Shown: positions 1 through 10,009 of the stretch, in pieces | Layout: every line of letters starts with the position of its first letter | Position numbering within the stretch: the stretch's first letter is position 1 | The notes under the pieces: model-generated | What the model saw: only the letters and a program-made list of their open reading frames with translations | Told to the model about the DNA's origin: nothing | The model's database searches: none | From: Zoroaster sp. YZ-2022 | Taxonomy: Eukaryota; Echinodermata; Asteroidea; Forcipulatida; Zoroasteridae | NCBI GenBank assembly: GCA_029582265.1 | Contig: CM055816.1 | Location: 25,233,733 to 25,297,732, forward strand | Length of the DNA stretch: 64,000 nucleotides | Direction of reading: 5' to 3' | Translations under genes and position numbers: made by a program

Positions 1-159
1 TCCCAAGGCGAGAGACCAGTGGGTACGAGGTATACATAAACTACAGGAAAATCCTGCGGACGATGTTTTCATTCATCATACTGAACACTATTCAGCCCAA
101 TTACTATGGCATTATTCGTTTTGTTTTCATTTACTTGGTGACACCCAAAATAGCATTTC
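1..159. other. unassigned AT-rich DNA
   Basis: No ORF, RNA gene or repeat is recognisable here. It precedes the first family R fragment. Confidence 0.3.
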
Positions 160-725
160 TAATTTCTAATGTAATGGTGTATTAGCTGAAGACAGTGTGA
201 ATCCAAGCTGTAGGGTAAATGAGTGTTCAATGATTGTAATGGTGTATTAGCTGAAGACAGTGTGAATCCAAGCTGTAGGGTAAATGAAAGGGGGAAACAC
301 GGTACAAAATGAGCTGCAGGGATTGAATACAAACATGTATCCACCAATGGTAACACAGTGGTGACATACTGCCTAAAACATAGGCCTAAAATTAGACTGA
401 TGTAACTTAAAAGGACAGCTCTTCAGAAATGTAGTTCAAGCTTCTTTGACAATCATCATCTTTGTGACTATTAGTATCTTACTTCAAGCTTTATATGAAA
501 CTCTAATCAAACTTGTCTTTTCATTTAAGATTACCAATAGTGTACAATAGCTTTCATGGGTAAATGAAATGGTGAATACGGCAAAGGAAGGGTACACTGC
601 AAGAAACGGGGGGACGCCTAAATAATGAACGGTAAAATAACATGTATAATGATATAAAGGAACACGTCCCCCGTCCCCCCCCCCCCGCCATCCACCACTG
701 GTTTGAGACTCAATTACAGTTAATG
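160..725. repeat. family R fragment with a local 66-bp-spaced duplication
   Basis: A roughly 50-bp segment containing GTATTAGCTGAAGACAGTG occurs twice (about 172-223 and 238-289). The rest (about 390-720) matches, by eye, the segments at 11400-12290 and 26310-26560. Shared landmarks are 'GACTGATGTAACT', 'AGCTCTTCAGAAATG' and the C-rich run near 670. These are pieces of a long dispersed repeat present many times in this window. The short ORFs here are not coding. Confidence 0.6.
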
Positions 726-1209
726 GATTGATGATTGATGGCTTGTCACAAAATGTCACGTCACAAAATTTCAAATTTGTCACATAAATGTTTTAAATGT
801 CACAGAATTTTTGGCACCTTTTGCACAGAATGTCACATGAGTTTTGCCTTTGTCGCATTTGATTGGCATAGATTAAAACATCATGACCAGTTGACCTGTG
901 ATACTCATGTCTGTTTCATTAAAAATGGAACCACCACTAAAATACAACATCATATTACACTCTGTGTAAATCTACACTGAAGACTCGAAAGTACAAAAGA
1001 AAAATCAGGAAAAAGTGAAAGATTGCCCAAAGTGCCTCTGAAGTATAATCGAACTAAAGATGTTGCATTGCCCAATAGTAAAGCTATCACCTGGCAAAGT
1101 TCTTTGTCCAAATTTCTGAGGTTTTCAAGGAAATGTTTCATTTTATTTGTTAAGCCATCTACATTTGGAGCTGGAATGTGCCAGAATGTCAGATTTTTTT
1201 TTTAATACT
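726..1209. other. no gene; short GTCACA-rich stretch
   Basis: Between 735 and 850 the motif GTCACA/TGTCAC recurs irregularly, probably a decayed simple repeat. The remainder to the Penelope fragment shows nothing recognisable. Confidence 0.3.
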
Positions 1210-1341
1210 TCTGTTTAAATAGAACTTGTAGCTTTGCATGGTGAGGAGGATAAGTAAGAATAATTGCGGTGACACCATGTGAAAAAATCTCAATTGAGTG
1301 GTAGGCCTAATTAGTTCTGAAAAGAACTGGAGGTACAACTC

Positions 1342-1376
1342 GACGTTTCGATCAGAATGCTCTGATCGTCCTCAGG
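1342..1376 (-). ncRNA. hammerhead-ribozyme-like motif in PLE pLTR
   Basis: On the minus strand CTGAGGA is followed by a hairpin (GATCAG / CTGATC, hexaloop) and then GAAAC-GTC. This matches the hammerhead core order CUGANGA, stem II, GAAA. Hammerhead motifs are published for PLE pLTRs. One extra C lies between CTGAGGA and the stem, so activity is unproven. Confidence 0.5.
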
Positions 1377-1538
1377 AGAATGCCGCACTCTGGGAAATGC
1401 TGCTGCTTAAGTAGACTGCTGGAGGATCATCCCTTGAATGGATGCTGGAGGATTAGTTCGTTGAGGCGCGCAGGCGGGAACTGTTGACACTAGGATCCTA
1501 GGGGTTGGGGGAGAGGAGTGTGTGCTCACTGAACTGAA

Positions 1539-1910
1539 TCAGTTGTTAACAAGCACAGGGGGAAGGAGGGTGGGTGACTTAGGATATAGGAGATCCCTCA
1601 GTCTGGGGTGGGTTATGGACTTTGGATATAGAAGATCCTTCAGTCCGTAGTATTGGTCGCCAAATGTCGCTGATGTAGAAGCCGATGTCCTGTGGCACAG
1701 TGTCGTGTTTGAGATGGGTGTGATGAGATGGGCTGCCTGCCAGTCTATCTGGTGGTCCTTGATGTGCGAGTGCTTGACGATAGCTGACTTTTCGAAATCT
1801 CCTCTGCGGCCATGCGCTCGGTGTTCTTTAAGCCTGATGGGGAGATTCCGTCCTGTTTCGCCGATGTACACCTTACCGCACTCACAGGGGATCCTGTAGA
1901 CTCCCGCGCT
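1539..1910 (-). pseudogene. GIY-YIG endonuclease domain of a Penelope-like element (partial)
   Basis: The translated minus strand reads 'GVYRIPCECGKVYIGETG', followed by an Arg/His-rich 'LKEHRAHGRRGDF' and 'HIKDHQIDW'. This is the hallmark GIY-YIG nuclease of Penelope/Neptune-type retroelements, including the Cys pair between the GIY and YIG strands. In the family this domain nicks target DNA for target-primed reverse transcription. The whole reverse transcriptase is missing upstream, so this is a dead 3' fragment. A frame change follows 'LITPIS' relative to the related copy at 60.5 kb. The ORF extends upstream to 2027 but that part is not recognisable as PLE. Confidence 0.85.
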
Positions 1911-2035
1911 GGGATCCGGTTTGTCCAACTGAAGAGACATGCCTCCTAGTGAAGGAAAGACTCGAACAAGACCTGTTACAGATAGAAGGTCCTTTATGGG
2001 ATTGCAACCCTCATTACAAAAAGCCACACCTACAA

Positions 2036-2067
2036 TTTTGCCGATGATGACGTCATCGGGGTTCTAT
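2036..2067. repeat. 30-bp direct repeat with perfect 12-bp palindrome, left copy
   Basis: Contains GATGACGTCATC, a perfect palindrome with a CRE-like core. The same roughly 30 bp recur at 3051-3081, so the pair brackets the tandem array at 2144-2950. Confidence 0.7.
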
Positions 2068-2143
2068 GTTCTTTCAGTGTACTTATGAAACTGGTATGTA
2101 ACAAGGTTAAACGTAGTTTGAAAGGGTTAAATGAGCTACCCGG

Positions 2144-2950
2144 TGTGTGTGTGAATGAAATAATCAAACAATGTGATAAAAATACATATCCTCAGATTAA
2201 TAACACTGTCAATGAAAGATATACCAATGGTACATGTCAAGATGAGCTACCCGCTGTGTGTGTGTGTGTGAATGAAATAATCAAACAATGTGATAACAAT
2301 ACATATCCTCACATTAATAACACTGTCAATGAAAGATATACCAATGGTACATGTGAAGATGAGCTACCCGCTGTGTGTGTGTGTGTGAATGAAATAATCA
2401 AACAATGTGATAACAATACATATCCTCACATTAATAACACTGTCAATGAAAGATATACCAATGGTACATGTGAAGATGAGCTACCCGCTGTGTGTGTGTG
2501 TGTGTGAATGAAATAATCAAACAATGTGATAACAATACATATCCTCACATTAATAACACTGTCAATGAAAGATATACCAATGGTACATGTGAAGATGAGC
2601 TACCCGCTGTGTGTGTGTGTGTGAATGAAATAATCAAACAATGTGATAACAATACATATCCTTACATTAATAACACTGTCAATGAAAGATATACCAATGG
2701 TACATGTCAAGATGAGCTACCCGCTGTGTGTGTGTGTGTGAATGAAATAATCAAACAATGTGATAACAATACATATCCTTACATTAATAACACTGTCAAT
2801 GAAAGATATACCAATGGTACATGTGAAGATGAGCTACCCGCTGTGTGTGTGTGAATGAAATAATCAAACAATGTGATAACAATACATATCCTCACATTAA
2901 TAACACTGTCAATGAAAGATATACCAATGGTACATGTGAAGATCATTTGA
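2144..2950 (+). repeat. tandem array, 117-bp unit, 7 copies
   Basis: Units start (GAATGAAATAATC) near 2153, 2270, 2388, 2506, 2622, 2740 and 2853. Each unit has a short (GT)n run, then a core with AACACTGTCAATGAAAGATA. The period is 39 codons, so a frame stays open through most of the array and repeats a 39-residue peptide. (GT)n length changes shift the frame at about 2507 and about 2850. There is no start context, signal or known domain, so I treat it as a minisatellite. The core is shared with the 12.5-kb array. Confidence 0.85.
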
Positions 2951-3050
2951 TGACAGACCAATTACAGTCCAAAAAGTACAATCTCCTAAGCAGGGGCGGA
3001 TCCAAGGTGATTGAAAAGGGGGAACTGCCTATAAGGGGGTCACGTATAAA
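2951..3050 (+). repeat. family R fragment ('AGGGGCGGATCCAAGG' module)
   Basis: Matches 13690-13810 and 26820-26940 by eye: GATGACAGACCAATTACAG, then CCTAAGCAGGGGCGGATCC, then AAGGGGG. Confidence 0.7.
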
Positions 3051-3081
3051 TTTGCCGATGATGACGTCATCGGGGTTCTAT
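3051..3081. repeat. 30-bp direct repeat with palindrome, right copy
   Basis: Second copy of the palindromic sequence at 2036-2067, in the same orientation. Confidence 0.7.
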
Positions 3082-3660
3082 TATTATTTTTTGTTTAAAT
3101 CCAATATGGGGGAGAGACATGGCGGACCCAAACCATAACCGCTGGCGCGGCTGTAGCCATGTCCCTAATCGTGCTCGTCAGTGAACCTACGGCACATGTT
3201 AAATGTTTCCTGGTGGTTTCTAGTCATAAAAAGAAGACATTATGACATGATTCAGACTCGTAGGGTTTTACCTTCCATATAATTTCCTCCTCTTGATGTA
3301 AAGAACTTGAGCTAATTGTTTCGTCTGCAAGATTTCTATATTTAAATATTTTCATTGCGCGGACGTAAAGTTTGTGATCATTCGGGCGAGCTAAATTTTC
3401 TCAAACACGAATTTGGCGGCAAAACCAAAATCCCAATATTATCCAATCGGTGTTTGCTAAAACAGTGTCGCATAATCTTTGTAAATTAAAACCCGATCCT
3501 GGGCCATTGTGTACAAACTGGAAAGGAGTTGATTTTAATGCGGGCGTGTTTAAATTTTAAAAACATTTACGAGTAACCTCAACGACAGTCAACGACCTCA
3601 ACAAGAGAAACGGACAACAGAAAATGAAAATAAAATTAAGTAAAGCTGCTCTGATCAGGG
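3082..3660. other. apparently unique island, no confirmed gene
   Basis: I see no match to the repeats elsewhere in the window. It has features that can occur near promoters: an ATG in good context at 3119 with a 22-codon ORF on the plus strand, a TTTGGCGGCAAAA E2F-like site near 3413, and an inverted CCAAT (ATTGG complement) near 3440. None of these proves a gene. Confidence 0.25.
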
Positions 3661-4331
3661 TGCACCATGGCAGGGAGAATGTCTAAAAATGCTTGTTATA
3701 TATACTGGTGGCCCTTCAAGCTTACATGCACATGCATACGCAACGCCGTAAAATATAATAGTGAGTGGAATAAATGGAAAACTTTTGGAGGGGAGCTTGA
3801 GTCTCCTGAGTCCCCATCCCTTGTACCACTGCCCTACTCCTTGCCGAACTCCTCTGTAGACAAGACTTGGGCTCAGATTTTGCTCTCTTTCCCGGCACCT
3901 TTAAAAAAATAAAATAAAACATCAGCGGGCCCTTGGGGGGAGGCTCGAGCCCCCCGTGCCCCCCCCCCCCCCCTTGGGTGCGCCACTGCACTCCCCCAAC
4001 CACCACATCCCCTCCCCAATACATCAAATGGTGTGAGACGCAATATAAATGACTCATTAAGTGTTTCCATCCGCAAAGTCGGCTTGCAAATAATATATGA
4101 GAGGTTTCAGCTCTTACTGAGAACAGACTATTGAATTTTAAGCGGTTTTTGTTCAGTATTGGTGTGCTTGTAATGAATATTATCTCATCCGTATATAGAT
4201 AATATTAATAATACTCTCAACGACAGATATGAAATCAATAAATCTGAAGTCTTTTTGATGACAGGCCAATTGTAGTGTTTCGTTGAGTGGTCTACCGCAG
4301 TCGGCTTGTATTATGCCTTATTGTTCTTAAC
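3661..4331 (+). repeat. family R fragment (module b)
   Basis: From about 3960 it carries a C-rich tract. It then has the recurring sequence 'TTTTAAGCGGTTTTTGTTC', the 'TATTATCTCATCC' run and 'GATGACAGGCCAATTGTAG', all also found at 14190-14460 and 27500-27780. No coding potential. Confidence 0.65.
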
Positions 4332-4344
4332 ACTTAAAATGTTA
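4332..4344. repeat. 13-bp target-site duplication of composite PLE, left copy
   Basis: ACTTAAAATGTTA, repeated exactly at 10302-10314. The uninterrupted counterpart is in the paralogous repeats at about 14468 and 27798. Confidence 0.9.
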
Positions 4345-4717
4345 TCGTTTCGGTTTGCGGTAACACCATGTGTTTATCTCAACTAACGTGAAGCTGAGAT
4401 ACAGGTTCTGAAAAGAACCGTATCGCACAACTCGTATCTCAACCTTCGTTAAGTGAGAAAGGTTCAAGGGAGAACCAATTTCGGGCAACTCGTTTTTCTC
4501 TACTGTCGCTAAGTGAGAAATATGGTTCAGGGAGAACCACGGGGACTTCACGGGTTAATATGGTTCAGGGAGAACCATAGGGACTTCACGGGTTATTCTC
4601 AACGTTTCGATTAGCCTGCTCTAATCTTCTTCAGGAGAATGAAGAGGTTTGCCGATGCAACTCCTTAAGTAGTATTTGCTGGGATTATGTGTAGAATGGG
4701 AAGTGTTCCGATTGGTG
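4345..4717 (-). repeat. terminal pLTR of PLE family 1
   Basis: Same sequence as 7339-7723, and in inverted orientation at about 9890-10287. It ends at 4345 exactly at the point where, in the tandem junction, the next unit begins. It contains several imperfect inverted repeats built on GGTTCTCCCTGAACC and the hammerhead-like hairpin at 4601-4635. Confidence 0.8.
4601..4635 (-). ncRNA. hammerhead-ribozyme-like motif, PLE family 1 copy A
   Basis: Minus strand: CTGAAGA, A, GATTAG-AGCAGG-CTAATC, GAAAC-GTT. Compared with family 2, the fourth stem pair changes from C-G to T-A, a compensatory change that keeps the stem. Confidence 0.5.
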
Positions 4718-7338
4718 CTACTGTTGTGTGATGTGTTGTGATTGGTTGCCACCGTGGCATTGTTCTTGTTGTGTGTGTTTCCGCCTGCTGTGTGTGAGTT
4801 GCCTGCTCGTTGAGCTGCATATCAGTTGACAGTGGGGTGTGGGTGTTGGTGGATGGTAGGATTGAATGCCAAATGTTGCTGATGAAATAGCCGATGTCCT
4901 GGGGACAGTGTCATGTTTATGAATCTCAATAGCCTCTCTGATACGACGGGTGTACCAGTGCTTTTCCGGGGCTATGATCTTTGCATTCTGCCAGTCAATG
5001 ATATGGTCCAAATCGGTGGAGTGTTTGATGATCGCAGATTTGTCACATTCCCCTCTGCGGCCGTGGGCCTTGTGTTCCTTGAGCCTGGTCGTAAGGTCTC
5101 TGCCGGTCTCGCCAATGTACACTTTCCCACAAGTACAAGGAATTCGGTAGACCCCAGCTTGACGGCTGAGATCATGTCTGTCCTTGTGGGTGTGTAACTT
5201 CGTTTCCAACTTGTTTCGAGTCCGGTAGTAGACCTTAATGTCAGCTTCCCTCAGGATACGCTGAATCTTGTGTGAAGTGTGGCCGATGTACGGTAGCACG
5301 GCAATGGGTTTTTCGGTTGCGTCAGAGGATCGTGAAGCGTTCCTATTCGGGAGGAACTTAAGCTTATCAGGTCTGTACCCATTGTCTCTTAACACGGCGT
5401 TAAGATGTTTCAACTCGGATGGCAAGTGCTCTTTATCACTGATAGTGTGTGCCCTTCGAAGTAGGGTGCGATTCACGGAGGATTTCACGGATGGTGGGTG
5501 GAACGACCGGGCATTTAGGTAGCGGTCTGTGTGTGGGTTTTCTGTAAACCGAATGCCCAAGTGAGCCATCAACCCGTTTGGAAATGAGTACGTCAAGGAA
5601 AGGCAAAGAGTCGGATGTCTCAGTTTCCATGGTGAATTGAATGCTCGGATGTTGTTGGTTGAGGTGACTGAGGAAGTCACTCAGTTTGTCGGAACCGTGC
5701 TGCCAAATGATGAAAGTATCATCTACGTATCGAAGCCATAGTTTGGGTTTGTATCGTGCCGTCTCGAGGGCTTTCTGTTCGAAATCTTCCATGAAGATGT
5801 TTGCTAGGACCGGGGATATCAGGGATCCCATTGGGTGCCCAAAGACTGTTGATAGATAGTCTCTCTCCATTGGAAGTATGTGGATTTCACATAATGAAAG
5901 TAGATCTACGATTTGATCTGGCGTTAGGCTGGTTCGTTCCGGGAGCGTGCTATCATGTTCGAGTATCGACTTGGTTACGAGGATAGCCTCGTCTGTCGGT
6001 ACATTGGTGAATAATGACTTGACGTCAAAACTCACTAGCGTGTCGGAAGGCTGCAATATGGTTCCCTTTATGATGTTGATAAACCCTGCTGAATTGGGTA
6101 CATGGTGGGGCGTCTTACCCACGAGTGGGTGTAAGAGCCTTGTCAAGTGTTGGGCGAGGTTATACGTGGGGGAACCTCGGGATGAGACAATCGGTCGGAG
6201 CGGTCTGTCTGGTTTATGAATCTTTGGTAGGCCAAAGAATCTTGGTCATTTCGAGCTGGACGGACGGAGGTGCCTGTATAGTGCTGCGGGTAAGGCTGTG
6301 CTCCGGTTTAAGGAAAGAAGTTTTGCGGCGACTTTCCTTTCTGCTAACGGAATCGGGTTCTTTTTGAGGCGGGTGTAGGTATCCGTGTCGAGGATATCCT
6401 GAACCTTCTGATCGTATTCTGAGCGGTCCATCACTACTGTGGCATTACCCTTGTCTGCCTTTAGAATGTGTATCGAAGAGTCATTACGGAGGTTATTGAC
6501 AGCCTGATATTCCAGTCTTGTGATATTGGGTTCAGGGCTTCACGTTTTTTAGATCTGGTGTATCTGAATACGGATATCATCTGCCTTTTGTTTCTCGAGC
6601 TTTTCGGATGGAAGGTTCAATAGACTGTATGAATTCTTCCACGGGAATCTTTTTGGGGCGGTGGCAAAATTCATTCCCAAGGCTAAGACACTGGTTTCCG
6701 TGTGAGATAGTTGGCGTTGGCTGAAGTTAACGACGGGTTAACCTTTTCCTTCTTTTATGTTCCCTTTGTTGGACGTCCGTGGCAACGGTTTACTTTTGTC
6801 CTGCTGTTATTGGAGATGTGTGGCCTCGGCCGAGGTTGACCTTTTCCCTTCTTTTCATGTTCCCTTTGTTGGACGTTTGTGGTAACGGCGTGCTTTTCGT
6901 CCTGCCATTGTGCGTGGATGTGAGGCGTTCAAATTTACGGATTTGCTTCTTTCTAGTGGATTCGAAGGTAAACGATAAGGACTTATCCGTGAGGGCGGAT
7001 ATCTTGTCGTAATCGGTTTTGAGCATAGTCTTATGGAGACTAGCTCTGCTTCTCTCGATTTCATCATCGGTACGGGATAGGCAACAACGGATGGAGGCAA
7101 TCTGTTTTCGGAGGAGAGCTTTACCAGCTGTATGTATGATTCGAGCAGAATTGTTATTTCGGATAGGGTCTCGTAGGCGGAGGCCCTTCGGGACTACGTT
7201 TGCATCTCGGCATCTCTTCAGAAATGTCAGGTCATTGACGAGCTTACAACGTCTGGTACAAGAGCGTTGATATAACTTGACAAGCCTGTTAGTGCGCTCA
7301 CCGTAGAGCGTTCTGATATAAGTTTTGAGGCTTTGCAT
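4718..7338 (-). pseudogene. Penelope-like polyprotein, full-length unit with frameshifts (RT + GIY-YIG)
   Basis: ATG at 7338-7336 opens 'MQSLKTYIRTLYGERTNRL'. This N-terminal domain ('LVNDLTFLKRCRDANVVPKG', 'HTAGKALLR') is typical of Neptune/Poseidon-type PLEs and lies in 6790-7338. The frame is also open upstream through the pLTR to 7557. RT follows: 'DVKSLFTNVP' (motif A, near 6040), 'MGSLISPVLANIFMED' (near 5830-5790) and 'RYVDDTFIIW' (YVDD, about 5701-5733). A GIY-YIG domain ('GVYRIPCTCGKVYIGETG', 4880-5160) ends at the stop at 4718. RT and nuclease together drive target-primed insertion. Frame changes occur near 6240, 6440-6600, 5850 and 5560, so it is dead. A diverged tandem duplication of about 97 bp (6741-6809 / 6838-6908) lies in the linker before the RT. 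Confidence 0.9.
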
Positions 7339-7723
7339 GGTGGAATATCGATATCGTTTCGGTTTGCGGTAACACCATGTGTTTATCTCAACTAACGTGA
7401 AGCTGAGATACAGGTTCTGAAAAGAACCGTATCGCACAACTCGTATCTCAACCTTCGTTAAGTGAGAAAGGTTCAAGGGAGAACCAATTTCGGGCAACTC
7501 GTTTTCTCTACTGTCGCTAAGTGAAATATGGTTCAGGGAGAACCACGGGGACTTCACGGGTTAATATGGTTCAGGGAGAACCATAGGGACTTCACGGGTT
7601 ATTCTCAACGTTTCGATTAGCCTGCTCTAATCTTCTTCAGGAGAATGAAGAGGTTTGCCGATGCAACTCCTTAAGTAGTATTTGCTGGGATTATGTGTAG
7701 AATGGGAAGTGTTCCGATTGGTG
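7339..7723 (-). repeat. internal pLTR shared by two tandem PLE units
   Basis: Almost identical to 4345-4717, with a 4-nt difference near 7525 that removes part of a GAGA run. Its downstream boundary (minus strand) runs directly into the ORF start of the full-length unit. This shows what the uninterrupted pLTR-to-ORF junction looks like. Confidence 0.8.
7607..7641 (-). ncRNA. hammerhead-ribozyme-like motif, PLE family 1 copy B
   Basis: Identical in core and stem to the motif at 4601-4635. Confidence 0.5.
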
Positions 7724-9616
7724 CTACTGTTGTGTGATGTGTTGTGATTGGTTGCCACCGTGGCATTGTTCTTGTTGTGTGTGTTTCCGCCTGCTGTGTG
7801 AGTTGCCTGCTCGCTGAGGCGTATCAGTTGACAGTGGGGTGTGGGTGTTGGTGGATGGTAGGATTGAATGCCAAATGTTGCTGATGAAATAGCCGATGTC
7901 CTGGGGACAGTGTCATGTTTATGAATCTCAATAGCCTCTCTGATACGACGGGTGTACCAGTGCTTTTCGGGGCTATGATCTTTGCATTCTGCCAGTCAAT
8001 GATATGGTCCAAATCGGTGGAGTGTTTGATGATCGCAGATTTGTCACATTCCCCTCTGCGGCCGTGGGCCTTGTGTTCCTTGAGCCTGGTCGTAAGGTCT
8101 CTGCCGGTCGCCAATGTACACTTTCCCACAAGTACAAGGAATTCGGTAGACCCCAGCTTGACGGCTGGGATCATGTCTGTCCTTGTGGGTGTGTAACTTC
8201 GTTTCCAACTTGTTTCGAGTCCGGTAGTAGACCTTAATGTCAGCTTCCCTCAGGATACGCTGAATCTTGTGTGAAGTGTGGCCGATGTACGGTAGCACGG
8301 CAATGGGTTTTCGGTTGCGTCAGAGGATCGTGGAGCGTTCCTATTCGGGAGGAACTAAGCTTATCAGGTCTGTACCCATTGTCTCTTAACACGGCGTTAA
8401 GATGTTTCAACTCGGGATGCAAGTGCTCTTTATCACTGATAGTGTGTGCCCTTCGAAGTAGGGTGCGATTCACGGAGGATTTCACGGATGGTGGGTGGAA
8501 CGACCGGGCATTTAGGTAGCGGTCTGTGTGTGTGGGTTTTCTGTAAACCGAATGCCCAAGTGAGCCATCAACCCGTTTGGAAATGAGTACATCAAAGGAA
8601 AGGCAACGAGTCGGATGTCTCAGTTTCCATGGTGAATTGAATGCTCGGATGTTGCTGGTTGAGGTGACCGAGGAAGTCACTCAGTTTGTCGGAACCGTGC
8701 TGCCAAATGATGAAAGTATCATCTACGTATCGAAGCCATAGTTTGGGTTTGTATCGTGCCGTCTCGAGTGCTTTCTGTTCGAAATCTTCCATGAAGATGT
8801 TTGCTAGGACCGGGGATATCAGGGATCCCATTGGAGTGCCCAAAGACTGTTGATAGTAAGTCTCTCTCCATTGGAAGTATGTGGATTTCACACATAATGA
8901 AAGTAGATCTACGATTTGATCTGGCGTTAGGCTGGTTCGTTCCGCGAGCGTGCTATCATGTTCGAGTATCGACTTGGTTACGAGGATAGCCTCGTCTGTC
9001 GGTACATTGGTGAATAATGACTTGACGTCAAAACTCACTAGCGTGTCGGAAGGCTGCAATATGGTTCCCTTTATGATGTTGATAAACCCTGCTGAATTGG
9101 GTACATGGTGGGGCGTCTTACCCACGAGTGGGTGTAAGAGCCTTGTCAAGTGTTGGGCGAGGTTATACGTGGGGGAACCTCGGGATGAGACAATCGGTCG
9201 GAGCGGTCTGTCTGGTTTATGAATCTTTGGTAGGCCAAAGAATCTTGGGCATTTCGAGCTGGACGGACGGAGGTGCCTGTATAGTGCTGCGGGTAAGGCT
9301 GTGCTCCGGTTTAAGGAAAGAAGTTTTGCGGCGACTTTCCTTTCTGCTAACGGAATCGGGTTCTTTTTGAGGCGGGTGTAGGTATCCGTGTCGAGGATAT
9401 CCTGAACCTTCTGATCGTATTCTGAGCGGTCCATCACTACTGTGGCATTACCCTTGTCTGCCTTTAGAATGTGTATCGAAGAGTCATTACGGAGGTTATT
9501 GACAGCCTGATATTCCAGTCTTGTGATATTGGATTTCGGGGGCTTCACGTTTTTTAAGATCTGGTGTATCTGAATACGGATATCGTCTGCCTTTTGTTTC
9601 TTGAGCTTTCGGATGA
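7724..9616 (-). pseudogene. Penelope-like polyprotein, 5'-truncated unit (RT + GIY-YIG)
   Basis: The RT is open from about 9600 down to 8592, better preserved than in the other unit. Visible in order are 'KADKGNATVVMDRSEYD', 'FFGLPKIHKPDRPLRPIVS', 'DVKSLFTNVPTDEA', 'LGTPMGSLISPVLANIFME' and 'RYVDDTFIIW'. The GIY-YIG region (7824-8300) is broken by a 2-nt deletion inside the 'GETG' codons near 8110 and by further indels at 8310-8590. The N-terminal domain is absent because the unit is joined at 9616/9617 to an inverted segment. Confidence 0.9.
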
Positions 9617-9989
9617 CTGGCAGAATGCAAAGATCATAGCCCCGGAAAAGCACTGGTACACCCGTCGTATCAGAGAGGCTATTGAGATTCATAAACATGA
9701 CACTGTCCCCCAGGACATCGGCTATTTCATCAGCAACATTTGGCATTCAATCCTACCATCCACCAACACCCACACCCCACTGTCAACTGATACGCCTCAG
9801 CGAGCAGGCAACTCACACACAGCAGGCGGAAACACACAAAACAAGAACAATGCCACGGTGGCAACCAATCACAACACATCACACAACAGTAGCACCAATC
9901 GGAACACTTCCCATTCTACACATAATCCCAGCAAATACTACTTAAGGAGTTGCATCGGCAAACCTCTTCATTCTCCTGAAGAAGATTAG
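9617..9989 (+). pseudogene. inverted GIY-YIG C-terminal fragment of PLE family 1
   Basis: Plus-strand translation gives 'DWQNAKIIAPEKHWYTRRIREAIEIHKH', the end of the GIY-YIG region of the same family, in opposite orientation to the adjacent unit. The junction at about 9616 has 2-nt microhomology (TG). It joins pLTR sequence without interruption. Confidence 0.85.
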
Positions 9990-10009
9990 AGCAGGCTAAT
10001 CGAAACGTT
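9975..10009 (+). ncRNA. hammerhead-ribozyme-like motif, inverted PLE segment
   Basis: Same CTGAAGA / GATTAG-AGCAGG-CTAATC / GAAAC-GTT arrangement, plus strand. Confidence 0.5.

Larger units (their letters stand above)
1217..2035 (-). mobile_element. Penelope-like element, family 2, 5'-truncated
   Basis: Minus-strand fragment of a PLE. It contains the C-terminal GIY-YIG endonuclease region and the pLTR, and runs through the pLTR into the start of the next unit's ORF (ATG at 1239-1237). The same family recurs at 60229-60989. The low-coordinate edge is uncertain: it may lie at 1217, or extend to the A-rich (minus strand) tract near 1195-1206. I found no TSD. The high-coordinate edge is 5' truncation near 2035, abutting a palindromic sequence. 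Confidence 0.85.

Noticed and set aside
2144..2950. CRISPR-like array
   Set aside because: Units are contiguous with no unique spacers, and the context is eukaryotic transposons.
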